From Campylorhamphus procurvoides (lineage: Eukaryota; Chordata; Aves; Passeriformes; Dendrocolaptidae): a DNA stretch of 64,000 nucleotides. Positions within the stretch are counted from its first letter, which is position 1. Every line of letters starts with the position of its first letter. The notes beneath the pieces were generated by a model that made no database searches, had not been told where the DNA came from, and saw only the letters and a program-made list of their open reading frames with translations. Of the stretch, positions 11,025 to 22,396 are shown in pieces. Both the position numbers and the translations under genes were made by a program. The DNA is taken from positions 62,001 to 126,000 of the forward strand of contig WBMV01003364.1 in assembly GCA_013396655.1 (NCBI GenBank), read 5' to 3'.

Positions 11025-14000
11025 CTGCAAGGAGGTGGCAGAGACACATCAGCGGCTGGTAAAGCCACAGGAAAAAGTACTTGTGGTGGTCAGAAGGGTG
11101 TGCTCAGACCATTCAAGGAAGCAGATGCAACCAGGTTGTAGATGATCCGGAGCAATCCCAATAATTCAGGGAAAATCCCATCCCAGACACATTAATTTGG
11201 GATGTCCAGGGGAGCAGGACTATCCCAGATTTAAGTCCAAGCAGCAAAGAGCAGCTCTAGCCCTGCTGAGGGTTATAAACCTCGCATGAAGCCAAAGCTA
11301 GGGAAGAAACACCCCAGGTCTTTGAGATCCACCCACCTGATTGGTGGGAATTAGCTCTCACAAAATTCACACCACCAAGGAACCAGCTGCTCGGGATGGT
11401 AGGAAGTGCTAATTTATGTCACCTGACTCCCTGGTTCCTTGGTTGAGAGGAGGCTCTGCCACATGAGGGCCTGGCCTGAGCTCCTGGGTGGGTGTCAGGG
11501 TAAAGGGATGGGGTTGATCTGCTCTTCCACAGCTCCTGCTCCCCACTGCCTGGGCTCCTGAGGCAGATGGGATGTGTAGGCATGTGGAAAAGGGAAGTTT
11601 ATAAAGGAAAAGGGCTATTTGAGGCATTCACAGCTTCCTGTGTCCCCATAGGTGAAGGGCACTGTTAGACACATGCTCCAGATGTCCATGATTTATGGTA
11701 GAAGGAAGCAAAGGAAAATCTATCTCAAGGTCATGCCAAGGTGGGAGTTGGGCAAGTGGCCTTACCTCTATCAGTGTAAGGGAGAGGTGGGCTAGGTAGG
11801 GACACCAGGAATCCCACCACAGTGAGTTGATCTATGCCATTAGCAGAGCAGGATGTGGCCCTTGCCACCTTTTCTGGCAGGGGGACTTGATCTGCAGCAT
11901 ACTGGTTCACCAAGAGGGCCCCCATAAGGCCCTCAACACCCTCTCAGCCAAAGGTCCCAGACACTTCCACATCACGTTCTCACCCACCCCAGAGCTGGAG
12001 GCCACACCCTGCACCAACCTCAGGGGCTTTGGGACACAGGAGACCAAAAATATTGCCTTGGGTGCTCCCAGAGGTCTCCCCCTCCCTGCTCCCCACCTTT
12101 GGGGTCTCACCTGACCGTTTCCACTCAGTCGCCCCCTCCTCTACAGCCAGCGGGCAGGTGTCACTCTGCGTGCTGTTCCGCAGGGAGTTTTCCTCGGATT
12201 TGCCATAGGTGGGGGAGTCCAGAGGGGCAGGACGGGGTATATGCTTTTTCTTCTTCTTTGGCAGCTTCTGCTTGGCCATGGCCAAGGAATAGTACATCCC
12301 AAAGTTATTGACAATGACGGGCACGGGCATGGCAATGGTGAGCACCCCGGCCAGGGCACACAGAGCACCCACCACCATCCCTGACCAGGTCTTGGGGTAC
12401 ATGTCACCGTAGCCCAGGGTGGTCATAGTGACCACAGCCCACCAGAACCCAATGGGGATGTTCTTAAAGTGGGTGTGGTCGCTCCCGGTGGGGTCAGACG
12501 TCTTGGCCCCGATGCGCTCAGCATAGTAGATCATAGTGGCAAAAATCAACACCCCCAAGGCCAGGAAGATGATAAGGAGCAGGAACTCGTTGGTGCTGGC
12601 CCGGAGGGTGTGGCCCAGCACCCGGAGACCCACAAAGTGCCGCGTCAGCTTGAAGATCCGGAGGATTCGGACAAAGCGAACCACGCGCAGGAAGCCCAGC
12701 ACGTCCCGGGCGGCTTTGGAGGACAGGCCACTGAGACCCACCTCCAGGTAGAAGGGCAGGATGGCCACAAAGTCAATGATGTTGAGCAGGTTTTTGATGA
12801 AGAGGAGCTTGTCTGGGCAGCAGATGATGCGAACTAGGAACTCGAAGGTGAACCATAGGACGCAGACGCCTTCGATGTAGGTGAGGATGGGCTCCGTCTC
12901 CACCTTGTGCGTCAGCAGCACCGTTGTGGTGTTGCCAACCACAAGGGTCTCCGTCACATTGACGTCGATGTTGAAGGCTTCATGTGTCTCCAGGCAGAAG
13001 GTTGTGATGGAGACCAGGATGAAGAAAAGGGAGGCGAAAGCAACGACCTGGGAAAGCAGGAGTTACATGGGGCCATGAGTGATGTCGGGCAACCTCTCCT
13101 CTCTGGAGGAGTCTAAAGCATCTCCACAGGCCCACGATTAAGGGTGGAGAGTGGGGAGGGGTCCCTGGGCCTGTCCCAGGAGTTGGCAGCAAACCTCAGA
13201 GTCTGCAGCCATCAGTCCAGAACCTTTCTCAAAGTGCTACAACATGTCCAAGGGAAGGTGTGCTGGGCTCCAGCTGCAGCTGGAAATGTGCCAGAGATGA
13301 CAGTGGTGAAGGGAGACCTGGAACAGCCTGGAATTAGAGGAAGACTCCACCAGGAAGACACAAAATTTAAGAATTTAATTCTTGAATTTTAAGATGACAA
13401 ATTCAAAGAGCTTTCCCCCATATTTATCCCAAACCAGACCAGATGAGAGGTTCCCGTTATTCATGACTGCAAGGTTCAGGGTCTGGATGTGTCAGAGGTG
13501 TCCTTTCACCCCCTCCTTGCTCCCTGAGGGTCAGTGGTGGGTGATGAGCCCACAGAAGGTCCCAGAACTGAGAGAGCAGGACAAGGAGAAGAGCAGACAG
13601 AGCTCATCCTCCCACTGAAGCCTGGACCTGGTGACACCCAGATGTTCCCATCTGTCCCCTCTGTCAGACCAGTGAGATCTTTGTCCCTTCCATGCCACTT
13701 CCTCTCCATGGGTATCAGCGAAGAGGGTGAAAATCAGAGGCTATGTCAAAAAGACCCACCTTGTGGTGCCCCATCAATCCTGCTCAGCCCCTTTTGGCAG
13801 GAGGAGCTCACGAGGAGCCCTTTACCCAGAGCATCTGTTTCCAAGAGCCCTCTCCAAAAATAAAAAGCCTCTGAGCAGAAAAGCTTTTGTTCTACCCTCC
13901 TCCAGCCCAAAAACACAGCGGGTTTGGCTCCCCAGGAGCAGATCCTGCTCCAGTCCCTTCACTGCACCAGCACCAAGCAGGATGAGACCATTTGCCATCC

Positions 14001-17000
14001 AACTCACACAAGAGGCTGCGTTGGTCAGAGCTGCTCCAGAGACTGCTCCAGGAGACAGTCCTGGTCCTTGGCTGGAGTGAATCAGCAGCACAGACAGCCT
14101 GAGTCACACTGAAGAAAAACCCAACCCCGTGCTGGCAGACCAGAGCCTGTCAGGAGCAGCCTTGAGGGGTGTCAGGAGCATCCAAGGGCAAACCCATGGG
14201 GGGCTGGCACAGAGAGTCCTCCAAGAATTTGGTGTGAAGGTTAAACCAGGCACTAACTGGTGGAGAAGCCTCTGGAAGGTGATTCTCCCACCCCAGACAC
14301 CTGCTCAGTCAGACCCCTCTGGACCACGTGTGGCTCCAAAAGCCAATGAGCCACATGGAATTTGGGAAGAAAATCCAATACAAAGTGGGATCCTGAAGCC
14401 AGTTTAGCCAGACATGTGTCTCTACATGGCGGTGGCACAGCCAAAATAATCTGCTTTCAGCTGAGGGTTGAGTCACGTTCCTTAGTTTCCCTGTGTGGGG
14501 AATCTCAGGAAAACCTGAAGAGTGAAAACTTGGACTCAAAGTAAAGTAGGAATAAATACAACACCAAGGAAGGGAGTGAGACCCTGTGAACATGGGTAAT
14601 GAAGCAGCTCTGCTCTGTGTGTGAGGTGAGACCTGATTTACTCCCAGGAGCAAAAACAACCTCTAAAAATAGGGGACTTGGGTTCAAAGCTGGTGCAAAC
14701 CATTGTGTCCCCCCCGCCTCAAAATCAACAGTGCTGCTCCAGTTTTGTGTCTGACCCAAAATGTCTCAGTCTCCACTCCAAACTGAAGTTCTTTACTCAA
14801 AATACCTTTAAAACAAAATCAAATCTATGTATTCACCCAGTACCACCAGAACTCCCACCAAACAAAGTCCTCCAGAACGTGCTGATGATCTACACCAGCT
14901 CAACCTGTGCTCAACAGCTTGAGATAGGTGTTCCCAAAAAAATCTATGACCCCACAGGGGCTCACCAGCCTGGAAGTACCTATGGAAGTGAGGTCAGGAC
15001 TCCCCAAATTCGGAAGAATAATAAGGAGTGCCAAGTAAGCAGAGTTTGGAAGTAGAGGTGAAATCCCAACCAGGCCAGTTCCCCTAGGGAGGAAAAGTGT
15101 TAAAACTCCAGCTGGGACTAAATTCCCCAAGAGTTGACTGGATTGAAGAGCCAGGGATCCCATGTGCATTGCTGGGACATGGAAAAGGGGCTAAAAACTG
15201 GGGGGGGATTTCTAACCATGCAGTTTCCAGCTCAGGAAAAGTGCTGGAGGGAGGGAAAGGTGGAAATAGCAGGGAGCCAACTGAGTCAGGGCTCAAGGGG
15301 CTGCTCTGTGGGGAGGAGAAATTCAGCTCCCAAGACTCTTAGTAACAGCAGTAGCACAGCAAAGGGTGTGCATGGACAACCTGAGACATCTGATTTCCAA
15401 CGTCTGGCAAAACACACCAGACTGGCTGCCCTGGAGCATTCCCTGTAACCAACAGCACCCCTATGGCTGTGGATAGGAAAAGGGAGACCCTAAAATGGGG
15501 TAGAATTGAAGAAATCCCAACCACCCGGAACCTCACTGCCCCAAACCAGCAAGAATTAACAAAATCCCAACCATCCCCAAGCCTCAACCACACTAAAACA
15601 TCAGGGCAGCACCATGAATGTTGCACCCACAATGATGTTCATGGATTCCAGAGCATCCCAGTGCTGGATGTTGACTCCAGCCCGGGAACTGGGAGCATTG
15701 ATCAGGTTGGACTCACTTGGGGTGGTTTCACTGCTCTGTGCCTCAGTTTCCCCTTCTCCCAAGCCATATTGGAATATTTTCCAGCGGTGACCTTGAAAAA
15801 TGGCCATTCCTATGGCATTGCTGAGCCTTTAGCACAGAGCAGTGGGAAGGATGCAGGCTGCTCCCAGTACAAACTAGTCCCACTCCAGCCCCAGCCAGGG
15901 CTCCATCACAACCATCTCTTCTCCCTCCAACACATTCCTCCTGCTAAAGCCTTTCCAGGAGCAGCTCAGCACACATAAACCCAGGAAACACAGGAAAAGC
16001 AGATCCAAATAACACCATGGGAAACAAAACTAAAAAAAGAAAAAAAGAGTTGAATTATTGCGCTTGGGTTTATTTTTAATTTTGTTGAATTTTTTATTTG
16101 GAGCACAACTCAGAGCATCTCTGAGGTGATGAGCCTTCAGAGATGGGCAAAGGAGCAAGTTCCCCCTGTTAAAAGGAGTTCAGCTCTTGCTGCCCAAGCA
16201 TCCTCTGTGTGTGCATGTGTTGCAAAAGCACCTCCCTGCCAAACCGACCCCTGTCCCTGTTAGTGGGTGTCAAATGCCTGCAAGATTTCTGCCATTGATG
16301 GGGTATTTTTTACACCTCCAAGCACATCCAGGACTCCATTTCGATCCCAAATGTCCATCTGTGTCTGTGAGGTTTGTAACCTGGATGTGATGAGGGGTGG
16401 GTATGGGGTGGGAGTCTGGGGGTCGGTGGGAAGTGCCTTGGGGATGATCTGAGAGTGGCTGGGAGAGGAGACACACACAGAACTTGGAGATGGGCCTGGT
16501 TTTGAGAGAAACATGCCAGGCAAGTTGGTGCCCGTAGGCTGGCACTGTCTGCATGCCCAGGGCAGGCTGCAGGGGGCTGTTGGTGTGGGGTCATGTGGGG
16601 GCCTCAGGGACGTGTGTGGATGAGGGGGTTGGGGAGTGTTCTGTGTGCTAACAGCTGAGAGCCTGTGCTTGCACATGCTGACGGGCACCACGAGCTGGTG
16701 GGTATCGTAGGTGGCGTTTACACAGTGACAGTGGGGGACAGGGGGCCACAAGGTGTCCTTTGGGGCTGCTGCTTCTGCAGAAGAGGAGCACAAGCTCCTT
16801 GCAACAGTCATGAGGATCCCATTTGTTTCCCTGACCCCCTTTCCCATACCCGGGCCATTGAATGTGGGTTTTGGTGTGGGCACGTGTACAACCTACCAAG
16901 AGGAACCCAAGCATCCTGCCCATCCTAGAGTGTCCTGAATTTCTGCCAGGACTCTGCCCTGCCAAGGACAGCCCCTCATCTCCCTGTGCCCAGGCAGCAC

Positions 17001-17916
17001 CTGAGGGCACAAAGCAGGCATGGAGTGGGCTTGTTCTCAGTTTCAGACCAGCTCTCCCTCTGTGATGCATTGGGAGGGGATTGCGAGATGATAGAAGAGA
17101 TATCCTTTAGAATGGGAGATGGCCAACGTGCCCAGTGGTAGGAGGGGAATGGCAATGAGAGGACCCACATAACCCACGAGGAAAGTCCATCTCACAACAA
17201 GGATGAGAAGATGGAGACACAACCCATCCATCCCACCTCCCCACCAGCACATTCTGGGATCTTACCCTTGCTGCCTTGGATGAGTAGGGATCCTCAAAGA
17301 GCGCCCACATCTTGGGCTGCCAACTTCGACAGCAGCCACCCCCTCCAGCGGCCCCTGCCGCACCGGGGGCCCTGTCATCCATGCCCAGGCGCTGCAGGGC
17401 CATCTCCCTACCCCCTTCCTCCTCAGGCTCCTCCCCACCAGCCCCTCCACCGGGCTCTGGGCTCTCGAAGATGTCCAGGGCCTCCTCGGCATCGCGGTGC
17501 TGTCGGTAGGTCATCCAGCAGCAGGGCTCCACGTCGGTCTCGTCAATGCCCCAGTAGGTGAGCTCCTCCTCAAAGAGGGGCCCGCAGATGTCCGCAGGGC
17601 AGTGCAGCTTTCCCGTGCGGTAGTAGTTGAGCACGTAGGAGAAGATCCCGGGGTGGCGATCGAAGAAGAACTCATTGCTCTTCCCGTCAAAGTCAAAGTT
17701 GCTCTGGGCATCGGGGTCGGCAAGCCAGGCCAGGCGGGTGCCCGGCAAAGTCCGCAGGGTGCTCTTGTAGGTCTCATGCCGGGTGCCACCCACATTGATG
17801 GTGATCTTGTCCGACTCTTCCCCTTTGCCCATCTCTTCCTTCAGGCATGTTTTGGAGGGTGGTTTGTTCCCAGACTTGCGTCCACGGTAGGAGGAGACAC
17901 ACACCGAGCTGATCAT
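10839..17916 (-). CDS. KCNC4: KCNC4 (Kv3.4) voltage-gated potassium channel, three coding exons found, last exon not found
   Basis: Pore-forming subunit of a Shaw-type, high-threshold, fast-inactivating potassium channel in the plasma membrane of neurons and muscle; four subunits assemble through the T1 domain. Joining 17916-17266, 13047-12111 and 11024-10839 (phases 0, 1, 1) gives 591 residues plus one base of the next codon. Visible in order: an N-terminal inactivation peptide starting [13 protein letters not shown]1 with the HX5CX20CC zinc motif (H105, C111, C132, C133), S1-S6 from residue 218, S4 arginines at about 338-354, the filter TLGYGD at 427-432, and PVP in S6 at 458-460. The ball peptide and the C-terminal DSKQNG stretch point to Kv3.4 rather than Kv3.1-3.3, and SLC6A17 as neighbour agrees with mammalian synteny. 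Human Kv3.4 ends with about 29 more residues from a short exon; I could not locate it below 10839. The start codon has a weak context (T at -3) but matches the known N terminus. Confidence 0.95.
11025..12110 (-). other. KCNC4 intron 2
   Basis: Spacer of 1086 bases with donor GTGAGA and acceptor TTGCAG on the minus strand (phase 1). No repeat family or coding similarity was recognised inside it. Confidence 0.85.
12111..13047 (-). CDS. KCNC4: KCNC4 coding exon 2: S1-S6 and pore
   Basis: Starts after a good polypyrimidine tract and CAG, and ends one base into a codon before GTGAGA (937 bases, residues 218-529). It holds S1 (about 218-237), two N-glycosylation sequons in the S1-S2 loop (N247-V-T and N256-T-T), S2 (about 274-293), S3 (about 303-319), S4 with R/K every third residue (about 338-354), S5 (about 371-392), the pore helix and filter TLGYGD (427-432), and S6 with the PVP gate (458-460). 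After S6 the KLPKKKKKH cluster begins the cytoplasmic tail. One large exon carrying the whole membrane core is the normal Kv3 gene layout. Confidence 0.96.
13048..17265 (-). other. KCNC4 intron 1
   Basis: Spacer of 4218 bases between the T1 exon and the membrane exon, donor GTAAGA and acceptor TTTCCCAG (phase 0). Mostly unique sequence. Two things stand out: an A/T-rich patch at about 16025-16105, which includes an AATAAA on the minus strand at 16071-16076, and a TGCCTCAGTTTCCCC motif at 15739-15753 of the kind left by old MIR-like SINEs. An open frame of 207 codons at 16260-16883 has no recognisable protein. Confidence 0.8.
17266..17916 (-). CDS. KCNC4: KCNC4 coding exon 1: inactivation ball and T1 domain
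   Basis: Encodes residues 1-217 and ends in phase 0 at AGG followed by the donor GTAAGA. Residues 1-30 are the basic, cysteine-containing inactivation ball (C6, with serines at 8, 9, 15 and 21; in mammals oxidation and PKC phosphorylation of this segment abolish fast inactivation). T1 runs from about 37 to 147. After T1 comes an acidic and glycine-rich linker (about 152-195), then [19 protein letters not shown] leading into S1. Compared with the human sequence as I remember it, the glycine-rich insert inside T1 (after LADPD) is absent and the bird has a short Asp/Phe-rich stretch instead. No in-frame stop is seen between this ATG and the N gap, so an extended start cannot be excluded by sequence alone. 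Confidence 0.95.
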
Positions 17917-19000
17917 AGATTTCGGTGGATGGGAGATGCACGGAACGCGCACTCTTCCTCCCGGCGAGGAGTTGGGGGTCGGTGGAGGCGGGAGAGGGGG
18001 ACACAGATGACTCTGGGGAGGAGAAAAGGGGAAGCTCAGGCTCGGCTCCGACCGCGGGAGGAACAAGCTGGAGCCAAGCCGGACACCGCTGGCTGCCGGG
18101 GGACAGCAGGGGAGGCTGCAACCTCCACCCCCTCCCAAACACCCCCAACNNNNNNNNNNNNNNNNNNNNNNNNNNNNNNNNNNNNNNNNNNNNNNNNNNN
18201 NNNNNNNNNNNNNNNNNNNNNNNNNNNNNNNNNNNNNNNNNNNNNNNNNNNNNNNNNNNNNNNNNNNNNNNNNNNNNNNNNNNNNNNNNNNNNNNNNNNN
18301 NNNNNNNNNNNNNNNNNNNNNNNNNNNNNNNNNNNNNNNNNNNNNNNNNNNNNNNNNNNNNNNNNNNNNNNNNNNNNNNNNNNNNNNNNNNNCCCCGCAC
18401 CCCCGGGCATCGCTCACCTCCCCGCGGGGCCCGACGCGCCGCTGAGGGTCTCGGGGGGTCGGTGTCAGCGAGGAGTGAACCCCGGACACCCCAGCTCCGC
18501 TTCGCGCCGGAGGGGAAATGCAGCCCAGAGCTGCCTGCGGATCTGGAGCCAGCTCTTGGCAGAGGCTCCCGCAGCTCCCATCCCTCCCTGGCTCGCAATC
18601 CCTCGCTCACCAAGAGGTCAGGAAAGACCGACCCTGGGGCCGGCGGGGAGCTGGGGGGCCGCAGGCAGACCTGGCCCCCCTTCCCTCCCACCGCCCTCCC
18701 CGAGCATCTCTCCGCCCTGTTTCGGCTTCTGCGTGAGAGATGTCGCTTTTTCTCCGCGGCCGCCGAGGCTGGGACTCGGGGTACGGACCACCCCAGCCCC
18801 CTAGATCGTAAACCCCCCTCCTTGGGGAGCTCCTACACCCCCGGGGTGCTGGTGATGCTCCCGGGGCTGGGGAGGAGCTGCGGCGCCCCAGCGGCTGAGG
18901 TTGTCACCCCGGGGAAGACCCGAGGGATTCATCCTGCCAGCGCTGTTTATCCCTGCGCTGGCACTGCCGGTGCTGGGGGCTGGTGGGGGTGTGCGGGTGG
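17917..19000 (-). promoter_or_regulatory. KCNC4: KCNC4 5'UTR and GC-rich promoter region (contains the N gap)
   Basis: Directly upstream of the KCNC4 start codon the sequence is GC-rich with frequent CG dinucleotides (for example 18393-18900), as expected for a CpG-island promoter of a neuronal channel gene. No TATA box was identified. The transcription start cannot be placed because 18150-18392 is unknown sequence. The role is inferred from position and composition. Confidence 0.55.
18150..18392. other. Assembly gap (243 N)
   Basis: A run of undetermined bases in the GC-rich region just upstream of KCNC4 coding exon 1. It probably hides part of the 5'UTR or promoter. The true length may differ from the number of N. 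Confidence 0.99.
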
Positions 19001-19011
19001 GGTTTTGGGGG
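18975..19011 (+). other. G-quadruplex-prone G-run cluster
   Basis: Four or more runs of three to five G within 37 bases, with loops of one to seven bases, on the plus strand (template strand for KCNC4) upstream of its first exon. It fits the common G4 pattern; folding is inferred. Confidence 0.5.
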
Positions 19012-19770
19012 TCATGGAGGGGATCCAAGCCCAGCACAGGCCTGTTGTTGGGGTGGGAGGCTGATCCAGAGGGGTCGCCACTTGCATAAGGTGCTCCTTG
19101 GTGCAGGGTGAGGGGATACCATGTGGGGGGTGCTGCCCTAGCTCCTCTCTCTGCACCTCCCAGAGCTGTGTGATGCATCCCGCCAGGGCCCCTCATCACA
19201 CCCTGCCCACGTTTGTCCCCTCGTATGTGCCCTCATACCTGGGGGGTGTTGGGGGTGGTTGGGGGGCAAACGCTCCATCCGAAAATAAAACCACGAGGCA
19301 CGAGAGCCACGCTCAGATCTTACCACCAAGAAACCCCTGCTCCAGCTGTGCCTGCAACTCCAGAGCTTCCAGGGCCGGATCCCAAGCGGGTGGAGGCTGG
19401 TGGAGCTCCACACCCAAAGCGCCAGGAGCTGCACCGGCGGGAGCGCCTGGAGCCCGAGGGAAAACCGCGCTCGAAAAATCGAGCCTTGCATCACCGGCCA
19501 GGCATCGCAGCTCAGCTCCTGATCGACGGTGAGGCTGAGTTTGGCCAGGAAGAAGGAATGTTGCGAACTGAGGCTAATTTTTTATCCGGAGACTTTCATC
19601 CCGCCGGGGAGAGCTCCGTGCACCCAAGCGCGGCCGTTCCTGGGGTGGGAGGAGGTGGCCAAGCAGACAAATGGGTTGTATCTGGGGAAGGAAGAGATCT
19701 TTTAGCCCAGCAACACCCGCCCAAAGCTGCCTGCTCTCTAAATATGCCTTTGGATTTTTAATGTCCACGG

Positions 19771-19797
19771 AAAAAAAAAAAAAAAAAAGAAAAAAAA
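19771..19797 (+). repeat. A-rich homopolymer tract
   Basis: Eighteen A, one G, then seven A in a row. It could be a relic poly(A) tail or simple slippage; no SINE or retrocopy body was recognised before it. Confidence 0.9.
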
Positions 19798-20730
19798 GGG
19801 AGAGAAAATGGCAAGAGCTGCATGAATAAGGGCCTTTTTGGAGGGAGAGGGATTCACTTCTGCAGGGACCTCCTGCAAGGCTCAAGGCATCTCAGATAAC
19901 ATTCTGGAGAAGGATGGAATGAAGAGCTGGACCCAGAAGGTCTCAAGGAGGATCAGCTCCAGCCTGGAAAGCCAAGGGCCTTGGGTAGGTCCTGAAGACA
20001 TGGTAAAGGGTCTCTGGGTCCACCCCCTACTGACCTCCCCCCCTGACCCAGCCCAGCACCCTGAGCCCGGCCCGTGGTCCAGCACATCAGACATGTCCTC
20101 AGAGGTGGGAGAGACCAGCACAAGATGCTCAACACGGGATGCTCAGAGGGCTGAGCATGGAGAGGTTGGAGACACACTGGGAGCCTGCCATGTCTCCATC
20201 CATGGAGGTATGGAGGAAGAAGGCGGACTGCACCAGTTCAGGGAGAGACAATCCTGCTTTGATGCAGAAACAGCCAAACCAGCTTCTCTAGGTCCTTGCA
20301 GACCAGGATTCTCTCAGTAAAAGATATGTTGACCTCAGGAAACCCTGGATGCTCCAAACAAGCTCTCCCCCCTCTTCCCATCATGTTTTTGGTGGGACAG
20401 ATCCATCTCTGGTCTGTGGGTGGTGGCACCCACGGTACCCTCTCCACAGGGTGTGAGTTCCAAGAAGCCCTTCTGGACACTCTCTTGGAGGTGGGCCTTC
20501 CCAAAAGATGCTGTCACATACCACGGACGAGGTCTGTCTCCTCCATCTGCCTCTGCCAGGTGAATTTTTCAGCTAAAATTACTCATTTTAGCTGTGCAGG
20601 TTGCACAGACGAGTTTGCAGCCCCATCCCTCCACGGCCTCTGCCTGTAAAGGGAGCTCAGCTAATCCCCTGATTGCCATGCAGGGAATGCTCCCCAAATT
20701 CTGGGCGAGGTCCTCGTGCTCTGTCTGACA

Positions 20731-20744
20731 GTGCCATCTTGTGT
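20731..20744 (-). promoter_or_regulatory. CTCF-like core motif between the two genes
   Basis: On the minus strand ACACAAGATGGCAC matches the CTCF core at 12 of 14 positions. It lies between the SLC6A17 3' end and the KCNC4 promoter. Binding is not shown. Confidence 0.35.
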
Positions 20745-22390
20745 CCTGCGCTACGGCAGGAGCAGAGATAGGGAAAACAGAAGCATGGCTGGCTCTGGGG
20801 AGAATCTGGCTCTATCCACAGCACTGCTGATGCAATTTTGCTATATAAAAACAATTTGGGAGCAGGAGGAGGCTGGGCTGGAGCGGGCATCGTCTGTCTT
20901 GAGATGAGCGGGAGTGGTGCTATGCCTCGGTTTCCCTGTCTTTCAACATCAGGATAACTGTCCTTTTTCTTTCTGAGGTGCTCAGGAAATCATAGCAAGA
21001 TGCTGCTGTAGCAGCTCCACCGTGTGTCTGTACCCTGGTCCAGAGATGTTTGGAGATGGGACACCCAAAATCCACCCGTTGATCTGACAGCACCAACCTT
21101 CACCTCCCACCAGGCTCTGATATCTCCCTCCCTCACTGCCACAGGAAATTCAATTTATTTTTTTTCCAAGCAGGTAGTTGGCTTAAATTCTACATTTGGA
21201 CCCATTTTTGCATTGTCTATCCCCCAAGGGCCAGAATTGTCCTTTCCAGTTTGTCTCCTTCACCGGTTTTCAGGGAGCTCTGGGATTTTCTGGCCCCTCC
21301 AGACCCTCTGGGAGCACAGGAAGGGCTGAGTCCAGCCAGCTCAGCACAGCAGTGACCACCACTCATGGGTCCTGATGGGACTCCAGTCTCCAATACGTGC
21401 TGCACCCATATTCCGGCATCCCTCTGTGCCCCCTCGCTGAAGAAGAAGAGGAGCTGGCATCTCCACCCCTGCTCCCACAGGATGGGGCTGTGTGGGATCA
21501 GAGCTGTCCTACATGGTCCGTTGTCCTGGTCATCACTCCTGGGGGATGTTTTCCCCTAGAGCTAGATCCTGGACACCCTCTGGGCACAGATATCCCTGTG
21601 CCACCTCCCATCCTCTCCCTGGGCAGTGCTGCTCCTCCAGCCATGTCAGACACTTGCACCAGTCCTGCACCAGCATCTCCAGATGGTGCAAAGGTGCCCC
21701 AAAATCCTGCTCTGCTCCTCCACAGCTGCCACTGCATGGGGACAACTTCAGTTCATGGCCATGGCAGTGCCCCATGGCATCCCCAGTGCCCAGGGACTCA
21801 CCCTGAATTCTTCCCCCCTTCTTCATGTTCCCTGGGTCTGGATCAACCCTGAAAAAGCCAAATGAGTAACCAGAGATGGGAGGAAAGGGAGAAGGAAACC
21901 CTGCTTCCCACCGAACCTGTTGCTAAGCTAATTCCCAGCAGTTGGAGGCGCCTGGAATTGCTGGAAATCATTCTCCAGAGAGAGTCTCCAGACCCCCAGT
22001 ACCCCCAGAGCTCAAGGTAAGCCCCCAGCACTGTTAGCATGGTGTTGTGCAGAGGAGCAGACTCTGTGTCTCACCAGTCCATGTGCCCCATAAAGCTAAT
22101 GTATACTGGCTGAACTGGTCGAGGGTGCAAAACAACCTCCACAGTGCTCCTGAAACTCTGCCTGCTCTGAACAGGCCCCTTGCAAGGGCTGATGCTGGAT
22201 GGAGGAAGGGATGAGGGGACACAGAAGGACAACAGTGGTGACAGGACAGGGCAGGGAACCCTGATGCCCCTAGACGCCCATTGCTTTATCTCTCTGCCAC
22301 CCCAAACCTCAGAGAGACCCCAAAGTCCATCCCAAGAAAGGAAACAGAGGCAGAGAGACTCGTTGAGAAGAGATTTGGTAAGAAGAGACT

Positions 22391-22396
22391 TTTAAT
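22391..22396 (-). terminator. Candidate polyadenylation signal ATTAAA for SLC6A17
   Basis: ATTAAA on the minus strand, followed downstream by a pyrimidine/T-containing stretch. It is the common variant hexamer. AATAAA was not seen on this strand between here and the stop codon. No cleavage data are available. Confidence 0.35.

Larger units (their letters stand above)
18393..22390. other. Intergenic spacer between KCNC4 and the SLC6A17 3' end
   Basis: About 4 kb. The KCNC4-proximal part (to about 19.6 kb) is GC-rich and holds a G-run cluster at 18975-19011. An A-rich tract lies at 19771-19797. On the minus strand at 19322-19328 there is a good donor (GGTG followed by GTAAGATC), so an upstream non-coding KCNC4 exon is possible but unproven. 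A CTCF-like core sits at 20731-20744. The rest shows no recognised coding sequence or CR1 piece. Confidence 0.6.

Noticed and set aside
16260..16883. Open frame of 207 codons on the minus strand inside KCNC4 intron 1
   Set aside because: Same strand as the gene, but Pro/Ser/Thr-rich with no match to any Kv3 exon or other protein; probably chance.
17497..18804. Open frame on the plus strand opposite KCNC4 exon 1
   Set aside because: Antisense shadow, artificially lengthened by the N gap.
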